From Alistipes sp. (GTDB lineage: Bacteria > Bacteroidota > Bacteroidia > Bacteroidales > Rikenellaceae): 49,903 nt of DNA. The DNA lies in contig JAFNYX010000002.1 in the NCBI GenBank assembly GCA_017654125.1, forward strand, positions 70,188 to 120,090. The letters are read 5' to 3'. Both the position numbers and the translations under genes were made by a program. A model generated the notes under the pieces. That model worked only from the letters and a program-made list of their open reading frames with translations, was not told the DNA's origin and made no database searches. This document shows positions 18,012 to 27,074 of this stretch, one piece after another. Numbering within the stretch: position 1 is the stretch's first letter; each line of letters opens with the position of its first letter.

Positions 18012-21000
18012 CTATGGCTGGTAGTTGAAGTATGCAGCATCCTTCGTGTAAACCTCCTTCGACTGCTGGCCACCATAGATGAACTCCGAGAAGTTATCCT
18101 GGGTTACGGTTACACCGTTAACCGAACCACCAACAGCAGGGGTCTCGATTACGAGAGCGTGCTCCAAAGTACAAGCCGTACCAATCGACGTTCTGTGCTG
18201 TGTACCGAGGATTGCGCCGATAGTCGATTCTGGGTGAGTCGACTGGCTGATAACCTCACCACCGTTGATATCCGACTTCAACTCACCGTAGAGCATCGCA
18301 CCGCAGACACCACCAACGTGTGCGATTACGGTCTCAGGATTGTCAGTGAGCAACTGTACCTTACCTACGTTCGAGCTACCATTGAGGTAGAATACATAGT
18401 CTGCCGTGTAACGGTTCGACGCCATCTTACCCATCACACCACCGAGGAATGCCTCCGACGATGCCTTGTTCGTCTTCAAGGTTACGTTACCCGAGTTCGA
18501 GCAAGAGTTGTAGTGAGGGTTGTATGCGTTAGCACCGGCACTTGCAACAGCACCACCTACGCAGATACCGCAGTTGTCGGCATAGCGCATCGAGCCCTCG
18601 TCGAGCTGGGTTGCAGTAGTGTCGCACTCAACATAGATGTTACCATTGTTGATGAGGAACGTGTTCTCGCAACCTACGGCGATGTTACACTGAGTGAAGC
18701 ACAACAAACCACCTACGCAGAAGTAGTCGATAGCGTTGGTTGTACCACCAATCTCCGAAGCCCAATCCTTATAAGTGTAGTCACCTGTATAGAATGGGTC
18801 GTTGAAGATAGCGTAAACATTGATGTCGGCGTTGTTGGTAAGCTTCGTGAGGTTAGCCCACTGCGTACGACCTACACCACCCGAAAGCGAGAAGGTGTGA
18901 ACAGTGATAGGGTTACCCGGAGCACCTGCGCTGATTGTACCAAAGTTCTGGCAGTTATTAACGTCACCGAAGAGGTTGGTAATGTTCGAGTCAACACGGT
19001 TGGTTGCATAACCTGCAATTGCACCGATGTAGAACGTACCGCATCGACGGTCGATGTTCTCCATAACGAGCTCGCCATAGTTCTGACAGTTGGTTACCTC
19101 GTAACCTGCTGCACGACCTACCATACTACCAAAAGTAGTGTAACGGTAGTAAGCGTGAGTAATCTGCGAACCATTCTGCTCCTGATCCTGAGTAATACCG
19201 TGGAACCATATCTTACCGTAGTTCTTACAGCCAGAGATGTGCGAAGGTGTATCCAAATCGGTTGGAGCACCCGATGCCTGACCTACGAACGCTGCGATAT
19301 AGATATTGTCGCTATCGTGATCACCGAAGATGTTGATCAAACCGTAGTTCGTACAGTTCTCAACGTTACCGGTTGCGATGTGTGCAGCCGCGTCTGCGCT
19401 TACAACACCACCACCTACGAGGAACGCCCAAGTCTGTGCCTCACCGGTGTGAGTCGAAAGGTCAACGTTCAGCGAGCAAGTCTCGTCGAATACTACGTTA
19501 GCAATAGTATAGCCATAGAGGATGTTCTTGAACAACGACTTGAACGGAGCGTTAATGGTGAGGTTCTTAATGGTTACACCACCACCGTTGAAGTTTTCGT
19601 TCAATACTGGGTCTGGCCAATTCTCCATGTTGATACCAGCCATATCGATAACACCACCATTTGCCTCGGTTGCTACGAAACCGTAGTCACCGTCGAGGTT
19701 ACGATACTTCTGCATGTCATCACCCGACTTACCTGCTGCCAAGTCGTTTGCAAACTGCAAGAACTTCTCACCCGTATCGATACCGGTTATCTGTACGCCC
19801 TCTGCGAGCTTCTTCTCATAGTCGTCAAGGCAGATGTCGAACGACGTTACCTTACCCTTCTCAAATACTGCCTCAGGAAGCGATACTACATAGTAGTAAG
19901 CACCAGCATAAATCTCAGCAGTCAAAGTGTGAGTACCATCCCATACACCCATATAGGTAATTGCAGGGTTGTACTGATCGGTAGGGATAGCGATTGCCTT
20001 ATCAACCGTAGCGGAAATCTCGCTGGTTGGGTTCAACTCGCCTACATCGTTCTTCGAGTAGAGGTTGTAAGTGTGCGAACCTGCAATCTTGTTACCACGG
20101 AGAACGATCTTCGACAACTTGTCGTTAATCTGCTTCTTCGAGTAAACGTTGAACTGAGCCACAGCCGAAACCATCTCGATATCGCAACGGATTGCACGAG
20201 TGGTACGGAAAGACTGGTCGTTAACCTGGATGAATGGTGCGCTGTCGGCAACCAAAGCACCTGCGGTCAGACGCTGCTCAACAGGAACCGAGAGAGTGAT
20301 GTCGCCCGAACGAGTGTCGTTCGATGCATCGTATGGGCTATAAGCGTAGATTGGCTTACCCTCCTGTGGATCAGGACATACACCTACGAACTGGTTGCTA
20401 CCCGAGGTCGTTGCTTTGAGGTTGTTCGTCGTACCTGCATAAACACCCATGAGTGCGTTGTGCGAGAATACTACATCACCACCGGTATAGTTCTGGGTTG
20501 CACCGAGATCCTGGATAATAGCAAGCAACTTGTAACCACCATCCGACTCAACCTGCTGACCGCAACCTGCAAACGCAAAGCGTGCAGTCTGACGGAGATA
20601 GTTGGTACCGTTGTGGTCAACCTTGTTCATACGCTGATAGTTGGTCGAGTTACATGGACCACAAGTAAGGTTCGAAACCGAACGCAGACGCAAGAAGTAG
20701 TAACCGTCCTCCATAGCATCAGGGAATGTTACCTGAATCTTATCAGGGTCGGTAGTAGTCTGCTTCGAGCTCTTACCACCCTTGAAACCGTCCGAATAAG
20801 TAATCGTACCCTTCCAGTAAGTTGCTGGCGACGATGCCGAACCTACAGGAATACCATTCGTTTTCTGTGCAATATCCTCATCGTTTGGAACGTCGATGGT
20901 GATAGGATTCCACTGAGTCCAGTCGAGAGTGTCATAGAATGCGTCCTTCTCCTCGTCGCTACGCATTGTGATAGGAGCACCTGCGAGGGTGTACTCGTCA

Positions 21001-22454
21001 GCCGTACACTGTGCCCACTCGAACATGTGGTACTTAGTACCTGCATCGGTACCCATGAAGGTGAACTCGCAAGAGAGACGGGTCATAGCCGAAGCGTTGT
21101 GTACCGGAATAGTCCAAATCCAGTAGTCACCCTCGTACTGACCGGTTACCTTTGGCGACGAACCGGTTACGAGCAAACCATCACCACCAGCACGCTTTCT
21201 AACGATCGAAGCGTCGGTACCCATGATGAACTGAACGTGTGCTGCGGTAGGAAGAGCGTCAGCGAACTCGATACGCTGCTCCTCATCCGACTCATAAGCG
21301 CCCGACTCCTCCGAGAGAACGATACCGAATGCCTCCCAGTTGTCACCATTGATCTCACCCTGCTTCAAGTTGTTGAACTTAAAGTTTACAGGGAGACCGA
21401 TAATATCCGAACCCTGCTCGATGAGAGGGAAGATGTTGTCCGACGGATCATACTCCGAAACGAAGAGGTCGTCGATACGATATACGTCATCCGAAGTGTT
21501 CTCAAAACGGAAGTAGAGAATCTTCGATACGTTAGGAGCAATCGAGAAATCGAACGTATTGAGCGTCCAGTCGTTGGTCTTGCTCTCTGCGTGTACATAA
21601 TCCATCTCAGCCCAGTTCTTGTTGTCGTGCGAGATGTAGAGTTTCAAATCCTGCTTGCGGAAACGACCATCGCTATTTTTCGCACCAAACGAGAGGTAGA
21701 AGTCGGTCTTATCCTGATTGTTGAAGTTACGAATGTCGAAGTGACCCTTACCATCGAGCATGATGTTTGCACCAGCCGAAGCCTCACGGTCGAACTGAAC
21801 GTCGAAGTAGTTCTGCGAAGGCTCGTCCTTCGAAGCGAATACGTTATCCGAGCTTGCATAAGCGTATGCATAGAGGTCACCGGCAGTTGCAATACCGCTA
21901 TACGACTTACCACCGTTATCACCGGTGAAAGTGTAGAACTTAACTACCGTGTTCTCCTGCAAGTTCTTGCCACCGAAGTTGTCGGCAACAAATACCAAGC
22001 GGCTCTCATTTGCGTTAGTCAGAGGACCACGCTGCTTAACTACAACCTGATAGGTCTTACCGAGCTGCGTAAAGGTAATAACACCCTCACGGTCCTCACC
22101 GCTGTTTGCCGACAAAGTCAAATAAACGTTGGTTACAGACAAAGCTGGCTGCGGACCACCAAGTGGCGATACAGACAACCACTCCTTCGATGCCTCGTCA
22201 ACAGCTACCGTCCAATAGGTGCTCGACGATACTTCGAGATAAGGTACGGTACCGGTAGTACCAACACCGAGTTTGTTGAGTACAAGTGGCTCAGGATTTG
22301 TTTCGCTCCAAACTGCCTCTCCCGTACTGTAAGTGATGTTGAACGGAACAAAGTTCGCGTTGTCATCAGTAGTCTCAGTCACACAAGCCGAGAACGAAAT
22401 CACGGCTGCGATGCAGATAACTACTACGCTGAAAAGTTGTTTTAAAGTTTTCAT
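18012..22454 (-). CDS. Very large BACON-domain surface lipoprotein in the SusCD locus
   Basis: 1480 aa. Lipoprotein signal with lipobox SFSAC near residue 24. Residues about 60-145 form a BACON domain (YWTVAVDEASKEWLSVSP, then a VVVKQRG end). Residues about 150-330 look like a beta-sandwich carbohydrate-binding or choice-of-anchor type domain (LYISHDNKNWAEMD, YRIDDLFVSEYD). The middle (about 650-870) resembles fimbrillin-like repeats. The last 400 residues carry many GLUG-like beta-helix turns with a C-x-N-x-G core (NCTNYGLI, GCKNYGKI, NCQNYGEL, NCQNFGTI, SCSNSGNV). No catalytic motif was recognised. It probably binds a substrate or host surface at the cell exterior as part of this locus. Last of five genes. 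Confidence 0.85.
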   Translation of the reverse strand: MKTLKQLFSVVVICIAAVISFSACVTETTDDNANFVPFNITYSTGEAVWSETNPEPLVLNKLGVGTTGTVPYLEVSSSTYWTVAVDEASKEWLSVSPLGGPQPALSVTNVYLTLSANSGEDREGVITFTQLGKTYQVVVKQRGPLTNANESRLVFVADNFGGKNLQENTVVKFYTFTGDNGGKSYSGIATAGDLYAYAYASSDNVFASKDEPSQNYFDVQFDREASAGANIMLDGKGHFDIRNFNNQDKTDFYLSFGAKNSDGRFRKQDLKLYISHDNKNWAEMDYVHAESKTNDWTLNTFDFSIAPNVSKILYFRFENTSDDVYRIDDLFVSEYDPSDNIFPLIEQGSDIIGLPVNFKFNNLKQGEINGDNWEAFGIVLSEESGAYESDEEQRIEFADALPTAAHVQFIMGTDASIVRKRAGGDGLLVTGSSPKVTGQYEGDYWIWTIPVHNASAMTRLSCEFTFMGTDAGTKYHMFEWAQCTADEYTLAGAPITMRSDEEKDAFYDTLDWTQWNPITIDVPNDEDIAQKTNGIPVGSASSPATYWKGTITYSDGFKGGKSSKQTTTDPDKIQVTFPDAMEDGYYFLRLRSVSNLTCGPCNSTNYQRMNKVDHNGTNYLRQTARFAFAGCGQQVESDGGYKLLAIIQDLGATQNYTGGDVVFSHNALMGVYAGTTNNLKATTSGSNQFVGVCPDPQEGKPIYAYSPYDASNDTRSGDITLSVPVEQRLTAGALVADSAPFIQVNDQSFRTTRAIRCDIEMVSAVAQFNVYSKKQINDKLSKIVLRGNKIAGSHTYNLYSKNDVGELNPTSEISATVDKAIAIPTDQYNPAITYMGVWDGTHTLTAEIYAGAYYYVVSLPEAVFEKGKVTSFDICLDDYEKKLAEGVQITGIDTGEKFLQFANDLAAGKSGDDMQKYRNLDGDYGFVATEANGGVIDMAGINMENWPDPVLNENFNGGGVTIKNLTINAPFKSLFKNILYGYTIANVVFDETCSLNVDLSTHTGEAQTWAFLVGGGVVSADAAAHIATGNVENCTNYGLINIFGDHDSDNIYIAAFVGQASGAPTDLDTPSHISGCKNYGKIWFHGITQDQEQNGSQITHAYYRYTTFGSMVGRAAGYEVTNCQNYGELVMENIDRRCGTFYIGAIAGYATNRVDSNITNLFGDVNNCQNFGTISAGAPGNPITVHTFSLSGGVGRTQWANLTKLTNNADINVYAIFNDPFYTGDYTYKDWASEIGGTTNAIDYFCVGGLLCFTQCNIAVGCENTFLINNGNIYVECDTTATQLDEGSMRYADNCGICVGGAVASAGANAYNPHYNSCSNSGNVTLKTNKASSEAFLGGVMGKMASNRYTADYVFYLNGSSNVGKVQLLTDNPETVIAHVGGVCGAMLYGELKSDINGGEVISQSTHPESTIGAILGTQHRTSIGTACTLEHALVIETPAVGGSVNGVTVTQDNFSEFIYGGQQSKEVYTKDAAYFNYQP

Positions 22455-22472
22455 ATTATTTGTTGGTTTTGA

Positions 22473-24581
22473 TTATTCAAGTGTCCAGGAATCCGAAATA
22501 TTGCCGGTGTAGAACTTCTTCGGACGGGTCATGGTCTCCACATAAACCTTACCAAAGCGGTCCTTAACCTTAATAGTCACGGTCGATGTCGCAGAGGTTG
22601 CCACAGCACGGAACATGTGGTTGTGGTTAACCGAACTCATAGAACTTGCCGAGAAACGACCCTGTGTTTCGTTATACTTCGGTATGTCGTATGTAAGTGC
22701 GGCCAATGGGTCGCGACGGTTAAAGTTAATCTGCTCGACTGTGAGCGGTTTGCCATTTTCGGTTACAGTAATTTCCCAATTGCCATAGTGTGCAAACGGA
22801 CCATTCTCGTAGCCCCAAACGTTAATCCAAATGGTGTTCGGCTCCTCATTGTAGCCGTACGACGTAGGATTAATCGTAGTCTGCTTTTCATTACCGTATG
22901 CTGTGTCGACAAACGAACCAGCCTTGATGAACTTGCTGGCAAGTCCATACGAATCGAAGAATTTCTTAACCTCGTTCATATCGAAACTCTTAAACTGCTT
23001 GTTCTCTGGCTCACCGATGCTCTTCCAGAACCACTGGCGCTGAGTACCCTGAACATCATAGACAAAGTATCCCGAAGGAGTACCGTCTGCGCAAAGGCTC
23101 AAAGCTCCCGGCTTGTTGATCGTACCACCCGAATACTGGCTGGTATTCCACCATACGCCACATACGGCACCAATGTTATGCTCGTATAAGTTCGTTCCGT
23201 AACCCGGCATAGGACGCATACGACTCTGGTGAGTGTGACCTGCGATGAACTCTACCTCGCGGAACTCTTTGAACAAATCGACGAACTTCTTCCAATTATC
23301 GTAACGGAACTCGCCGTTGTACGACGAACCCGATGCGTTAGACAACGGACTATGCATACCTACTACGATAGGGGTATTCTTATCGACGTACGAAAGGTCG
23401 GCCTTAACCCACTCAATCATATCATTGCGGAAGCCCGCATAGTAGTCGCGTTGACCCATCAATGGATCGGCCGTCGAACTTGGGAAGTTGTTAACATAAC
23501 AGATGTCATCAATCAGGATGTAGTGAACCTTACCGATGTTGAACGCAATGTGGGTAGGACCAAGGATGCGACGATACGGCTCCGAAGCGCGGAAGTCCAT
23601 ATCCGCACCGGCCGGAGTACGACCGTCATTATCGTGGTTACCCATCGTGGACCAATATGTCAGCGGCAGACTCGATACAGCGGCAGCAGCATCCTCGATA
23701 TCGAAGTTGTAGTTGTACCAGTATGCATCGAATGCGAAGTCACCGAGGTTGAGACAGTAAACATTCTGTCGGCCCGTGTACTCCGAAATCAGCTCGTTCA
23801 TAAAGCCCTCATGGAACTGCGTCAAATCAAGCGGAGTAAGCTTACGATTAGCAAGGTGAATATCGGTTGCTACCAATACTCGGTTGTTATCGTTGTTCAC
23901 CTTCTTCAATTCGAAGTTGTGCTGCTCCTGATTGTCGTAAGTGAGTTCGGTAGACGTGGTTTTCCAGAACTGAGGCAAAGCCTGCTGTGTCAGAACCTCG
24001 TAACCATACGGCTGAACGACATATACCAACTCGTAACGCTTGTCCGATTTGAGCCAATAGTTACCATCGGCATCCGTCTTCGTAAAGATTACGCCGTCGG
24101 TTACAAGCACATCCTTTACACCCTCCGTGCCGCAATATACCTTACCTTTCAGCGTATATTTCTCCGATGCAGGCTTATTAGGCACCACCATCGACATATT
24201 CTGAATTGTAACCTTTGCGGTAAAGAGAGTCTGGGTGCGCTCGCCACGCTCGATGATGAACTTATAAGAGCCGTCAGTCATCTTGGTAGGAACCCTGAAC
24301 TTGAACCAAGTTGCGCTAACCTTCGTTATTTCGCAACGGTGGGTTGCAGGACCTTCAAGAATCAACACGTCGGTCATCTCGGCACCCTTGGCGCGAATGT
24401 TCTGCTCGCTACCAAGCGTAAGCATCATATTGGTTTCTGTCGTAACCTCGGTTACGATATCACCACCCTGACCGCTACCCGGTTCATTGCCGGGATCGGG
24501 AGTCGGGGTACATGCCCCAACTCCGAACACGACAACAATCGATAGAATCAGTTTAAAAATTATCTTTTCAACACTATTCAT
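22473..24581 (-). CDS. Calcineurin-like metallophosphoesterase lipoprotein
   Basis: 702 aa. Lipoprotein signal with lipobox GVGAC. Residues about 40-235 form N-terminal beta domains, including a carboxypeptidase-regulatory-like part (LKGKVYCGTEGVKDVLV). The phosphoesterase core has all expected metal motifs: TDIH (Asp240, His242), GDFAFD, GNHD (His316), GMHS and GHTH (His449, His451). A C-terminal beta domain (about 545-702) matches the MPE C-terminal type. It should hydrolyse phosphomonoester or phosphodiester bonds at the surface or in the periplasm. In this SusCD locus it is the only gene with a recognisable catalytic domain. The substrate is unknown. Confidence 0.9.
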   Translation of the reverse strand: MNSVEKIIFKLILSIVVVFGVGACTPTPDPGNEPGSGQGGDIVTEVTTETNMMLTLGSEQNIRAKGAEMTDVLILEGPATHRCEITKVSATWFKFRVPTKMTDGSYKFIIERGERTQTLFTAKVTIQNMSMVVPNKPASEKYTLKGKVYCGTEGVKDVLVTDGVIFTKTDADGNYWLKSDKRYELVYVVQPYGYEVLTQQALPQFWKTTSTELTYDNQEQHNFELKKVNNDNNRVLVATDIHLANRKLTPLDLTQFHEGFMNELISEYTGRQNVYCLNLGDFAFDAYWYNYNFDIEDAAAAVSSLPLTYWSTMGNHDNDGRTPAGADMDFRASEPYRRILGPTHIAFNIGKVHYILIDDICYVNNFPSSTADPLMGQRDYYAGFRNDMIEWVKADLSYVDKNTPIVVGMHSPLSNASGSSYNGEFRYDNWKKFVDLFKEFREVEFIAGHTHQSRMRPMPGYGTNLYEHNIGAVCGVWWNTSQYSGGTINKPGALSLCADGTPSGYFVYDVQGTQRQWFWKSIGEPENKQFKSFDMNEVKKFFDSYGLASKFIKAGSFVDTAYGNEKQTTINPTSYGYNEEPNTIWINVWGYENGPFAHYGNWEITVTENGKPLTVEQINFNRRDPLAALTYDIPKYNETQGRFSASSMSSVNHNHMFRAVATSATSTVTIKVKDRFGKVYVETMTRPKKFYTGNISDSWTLE

Positions 24582-24629
24582 TTCTCACAATTTGGATATA
24601 CTGTGATTTCCTGTCTTTAATTATTCAGC

Positions 24630-25388
24630 TTACTCGGCAGGAGTCTCCTCTACGAGACCGGCCTGTCTTACTGTAACAATGATGTTGTTATTACCATTGG
24701 TGTTCTGATATACGGTAATCGAACCCTCACGAGCTGCGCCGCTGTTAGGAAGAACCGATACATCGAACTTACCCTTCGTAATACCCGAGATTACAATCCA
24801 ATCAACCGGATCACCATTCTCATCGTCGTTAACGCGAGCCGACCACGCTACGTTAGCATCGAGTGGTACACTCTTTACTACGGTGTCGTCTGCCTTGAAG
24901 TTCAACAACTGCAAGAACGGCTGAATGTAGAGCTGAGTAACCTGAGCCTTCTCCTGCTCTACACGGATAGTTTTGATAATCTGACCACCTGAAACAACAT
25001 TTACACTTGCGCAACGAGTATCACCCTGACGCTGGTTTGCCTGGAAAGTCAAAGTGAAGCGACCGTCGTGCGAACCAATATTTGGAGAAGCGGTAACCCA
25101 ATCATACTCCGAGTCATAGCACTCCGAATAATCAGGAATAATCTCCCATGCCTCTGCATTGGTGTACATATCGTAGGTAATCGATACGGCGTAGTTCTCT
25201 CCGATGTAACCCTCGGTCGAAACGATAAGCTTCTCCTCAGTCGAGCCGGTGCCACCGAATTCGCAATATATAGGACCGTCAATGCCGTTTGTTACATACG
25301 GCTCCTCCTCCTTACAACCCGTAAATACAACGGCTGCAGAAGCGACGAGAACGGTCAGCATCTTAACATATTTGAATGTTCTTTTCAT
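24630..25388 (-). CDS. BACON-domain lipoprotein
   Basis: 252 aa with lipobox VFTGC. Two beta domains are visible: the second (residues about 160-245, LLNFKADDTVVKSVPLDAN ... SVLPNSGAAREGSITVYQN) is a BACON-type domain; the first has a similar end (INVVSGGQ-like strand, IRVEQEKAQ). It sits between the SusD-like and the phosphoesterase genes, where surface glycan-binding proteins usually lie. It may bind the substrate at the surface. No enzyme motif seen. Confidence 0.8.
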   Translation of the reverse strand: MKRTFKYVKMLTVLVASAAVVFTGCKEEEPYVTNGIDGPIYCEFGGTGSTEEKLIVSTEGYIGENYAVSITYDMYTNAEAWEIIPDYSECYDSEYDWVTASPNIGSHDGRFTLTFQANQRQGDTRCASVNVVSGGQIIKTIRVEQEKAQVTQLYIQPFLQLLNFKADDTVVKSVPLDANVAWSARVNDDENGDPVDWIVISGITKGKFDVSVLPNSGAAREGSITVYQNTNGNNNIIVTVRQAGLVEETPAE

Positions 25389-25409
25389 AATTCTTTAAGT
25401 TTTTTCCGA

Positions 25410-27053
25410 TTAACGAATTTCCTTGGCAAGACCCGCCTCGCTCCACCATACCGGAGTGGTCATGTTGTCACCACCGTCATAGTAGGTTGCACGCAAAGTG
25501 TTGATACACTTCTCGTACTCGTCTGGGTTCGTAGTCTTGGTTTTGGTAGGATAGATCAGACGAGTCGGAAGAATACCATTGTTGAGAACACCGGTACCGA
25601 TGGTCAACTGCGGATAACCTGTACGACGGTAGTCGTTCCATGCCTCAGTCATGATGAGGAAGTTAGCAACATACTTCTGCTCGATGATGCAACGCAAACC
25701 ATCCTTAACATCGAAAGGAACCGAGTTATTGATAAAGTTGTCAATTGCGATGTCGTCGATTACAGGAACCATGTCGATCTTGTTGTAGTTATCGTACATA
25801 GGCTCTACGGCTGCGAAGTTACGATACGAAGTTGTCTCGTTACGACCATTCAAACCATAGTAGTCAACATACAACCAACGCCAGAACTCACACGACGAGC
25901 GGATACCCTTATTGTACCACTCTGCGATACGTGCCTGACCCGAGATTGCTGCCCAGTGGTCGTCATCGTTACGCCAATATGCCTCTGCAATGATGAAACA
26001 TACCTCATCGTGACGCATGAACGATACAGGGAGTTTATAGCTGATGAAGATCTGTGGGTTGTACCAAGGATAACCTGCGGTAGCGGTATCGTCACCTGGC
26101 ATACCCGACTGAACACCCATCCAAGCAATCGAAGCCGACCATGGAATGTACCAAATCCACTTACGAGGGTCGTTCTTACCGTTGAGCATACCGATAAACT
26201 GCTCTGCTCCACGGTGACCCGACATAGTCGACTGGCTGTAACCACCCCAATTGTTCTGGAACGGCGACTCACCGGTGAAGTATACGGTTGCGTTATCCGT
26301 GTACGACTGCATGATAGGGTAAGTCGATGGGTTGTCGATAATCTTCTTAATCTTCTGTGCTACCGACTCGCCGAGCAAAATCTCCATATCGGTCGAACGG
26401 TTCGAAAGACGCATCAGAATACGCAGCATCAACGAGTTGGTAAACTTCTGCCACTTCTTCGTATCACCATTGTAGAGCTTATCCTTGCTTGGGATATCGA
26501 GCGAACGAGTTGTCTCATACAAGCTGTTTGCGAGCTCGAGGTCCTCGATGAGCTGCTTGTAGATGAACTTAGGCTCGTCGAACTTCGGCTTGTTGATGTT
26601 CTTATCGCGGAGCGAGAATGCCTGCTCAAACGGAACCATACCGAAGATAGCGGTGAGCTGATCCATCCAGAGTGCACGCAGCGTCAAAGCTACTGCCTGA
26701 TAGTTAGGGTTATTCTTCTTAACAGCCAAGTCGTACATATGGTCAGCATTTACAGACCACTTAGCACAGTTCGACCAAGAGTTCTCGATGTACGAAGCAC
26801 CGAAATAGTAACGGTGAATGTACTCATTCGATGCACCACCGATACAAGTGTACTGCATCAACTCTGCATACGTATCATAGAAACGCTGCTGATAGTTCAA
26901 GGCACCGTTACATATGATCTCATCCATCATATCCGCCGGGTGAGCCAAACCGAGCTCTACCTGGTTAGGCGATTCGTTGATCTCCTCGAACGATCTACAC
27001 TGCGAGAACGTCAAGAGAACAAGAACAATCGAAATATATTTCAAAGTTTTCAT
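25410..27053 (-). CDS. SusD/RagB-family outer-membrane lipoprotein
   Basis: 547 aa. Lipoprotein signal with lipobox TFSQC, then RSFEEINESPNQ, typical of the SusD-like family start, and a C-terminal region with YVANFLIMTEAWNDYRRTGY, a strongly conserved SusD element (residues about 455-475). It is the lid lipoprotein that captures ligand for the SusC channel encoded just upstream (21-bp gap). The ligand is not readable from sequence. Confidence 0.95.
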   Translation of the reverse strand: MKTLKYISIVLVLLTFSQCRSFEEINESPNQVELGLAHPADMMDEIICNGALNYQQRFYDTYAELMQYTCIGGASNEYIHRYYFGASYIENSWSNCAKWSVNADHMYDLAVKKNNPNYQAVALTLRALWMDQLTAIFGMVPFEQAFSLRDKNINKPKFDEPKFIYKQLIEDLELANSLYETTRSLDIPSKDKLYNGDTKKWQKFTNSLMLRILMRLSNRSTDMEILLGESVAQKIKKIIDNPSTYPIMQSYTDNATVYFTGESPFQNNWGGYSQSTMSGHRGAEQFIGMLNGKNDPRKWIWYIPWSASIAWMGVQSGMPGDDTATAGYPWYNPQIFISYKLPVSFMRHDEVCFIIAEAYWRNDDDHWAAISGQARIAEWYNKGIRSSCEFWRWLYVDYYGLNGRNETTSYRNFAAVEPMYDNYNKIDMVPVIDDIAIDNFINNSVPFDVKDGLRCIIEQKYVANFLIMTEAWNDYRRTGYPQLTIGTGVLNNGILPTRLIYPTKTKTTNPDEYEKCINTLRATYYDGGDNMTTPVWWSEAGLAKEIR

Positions 27054-27074
27054 ATCTATACCTATATTTATTTA

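Noticed and set aside
17811-22445. A 1544-codon open frame on the plus strand.
   Set aside because: It lies exactly antisense to the 1480-aa lipoprotein, whose codon use removes stops in this frame. Its translation is rich in Arg, Val, Thr and Cys with no domain. The minus-strand gene has a lipoprotein signal and known domains.
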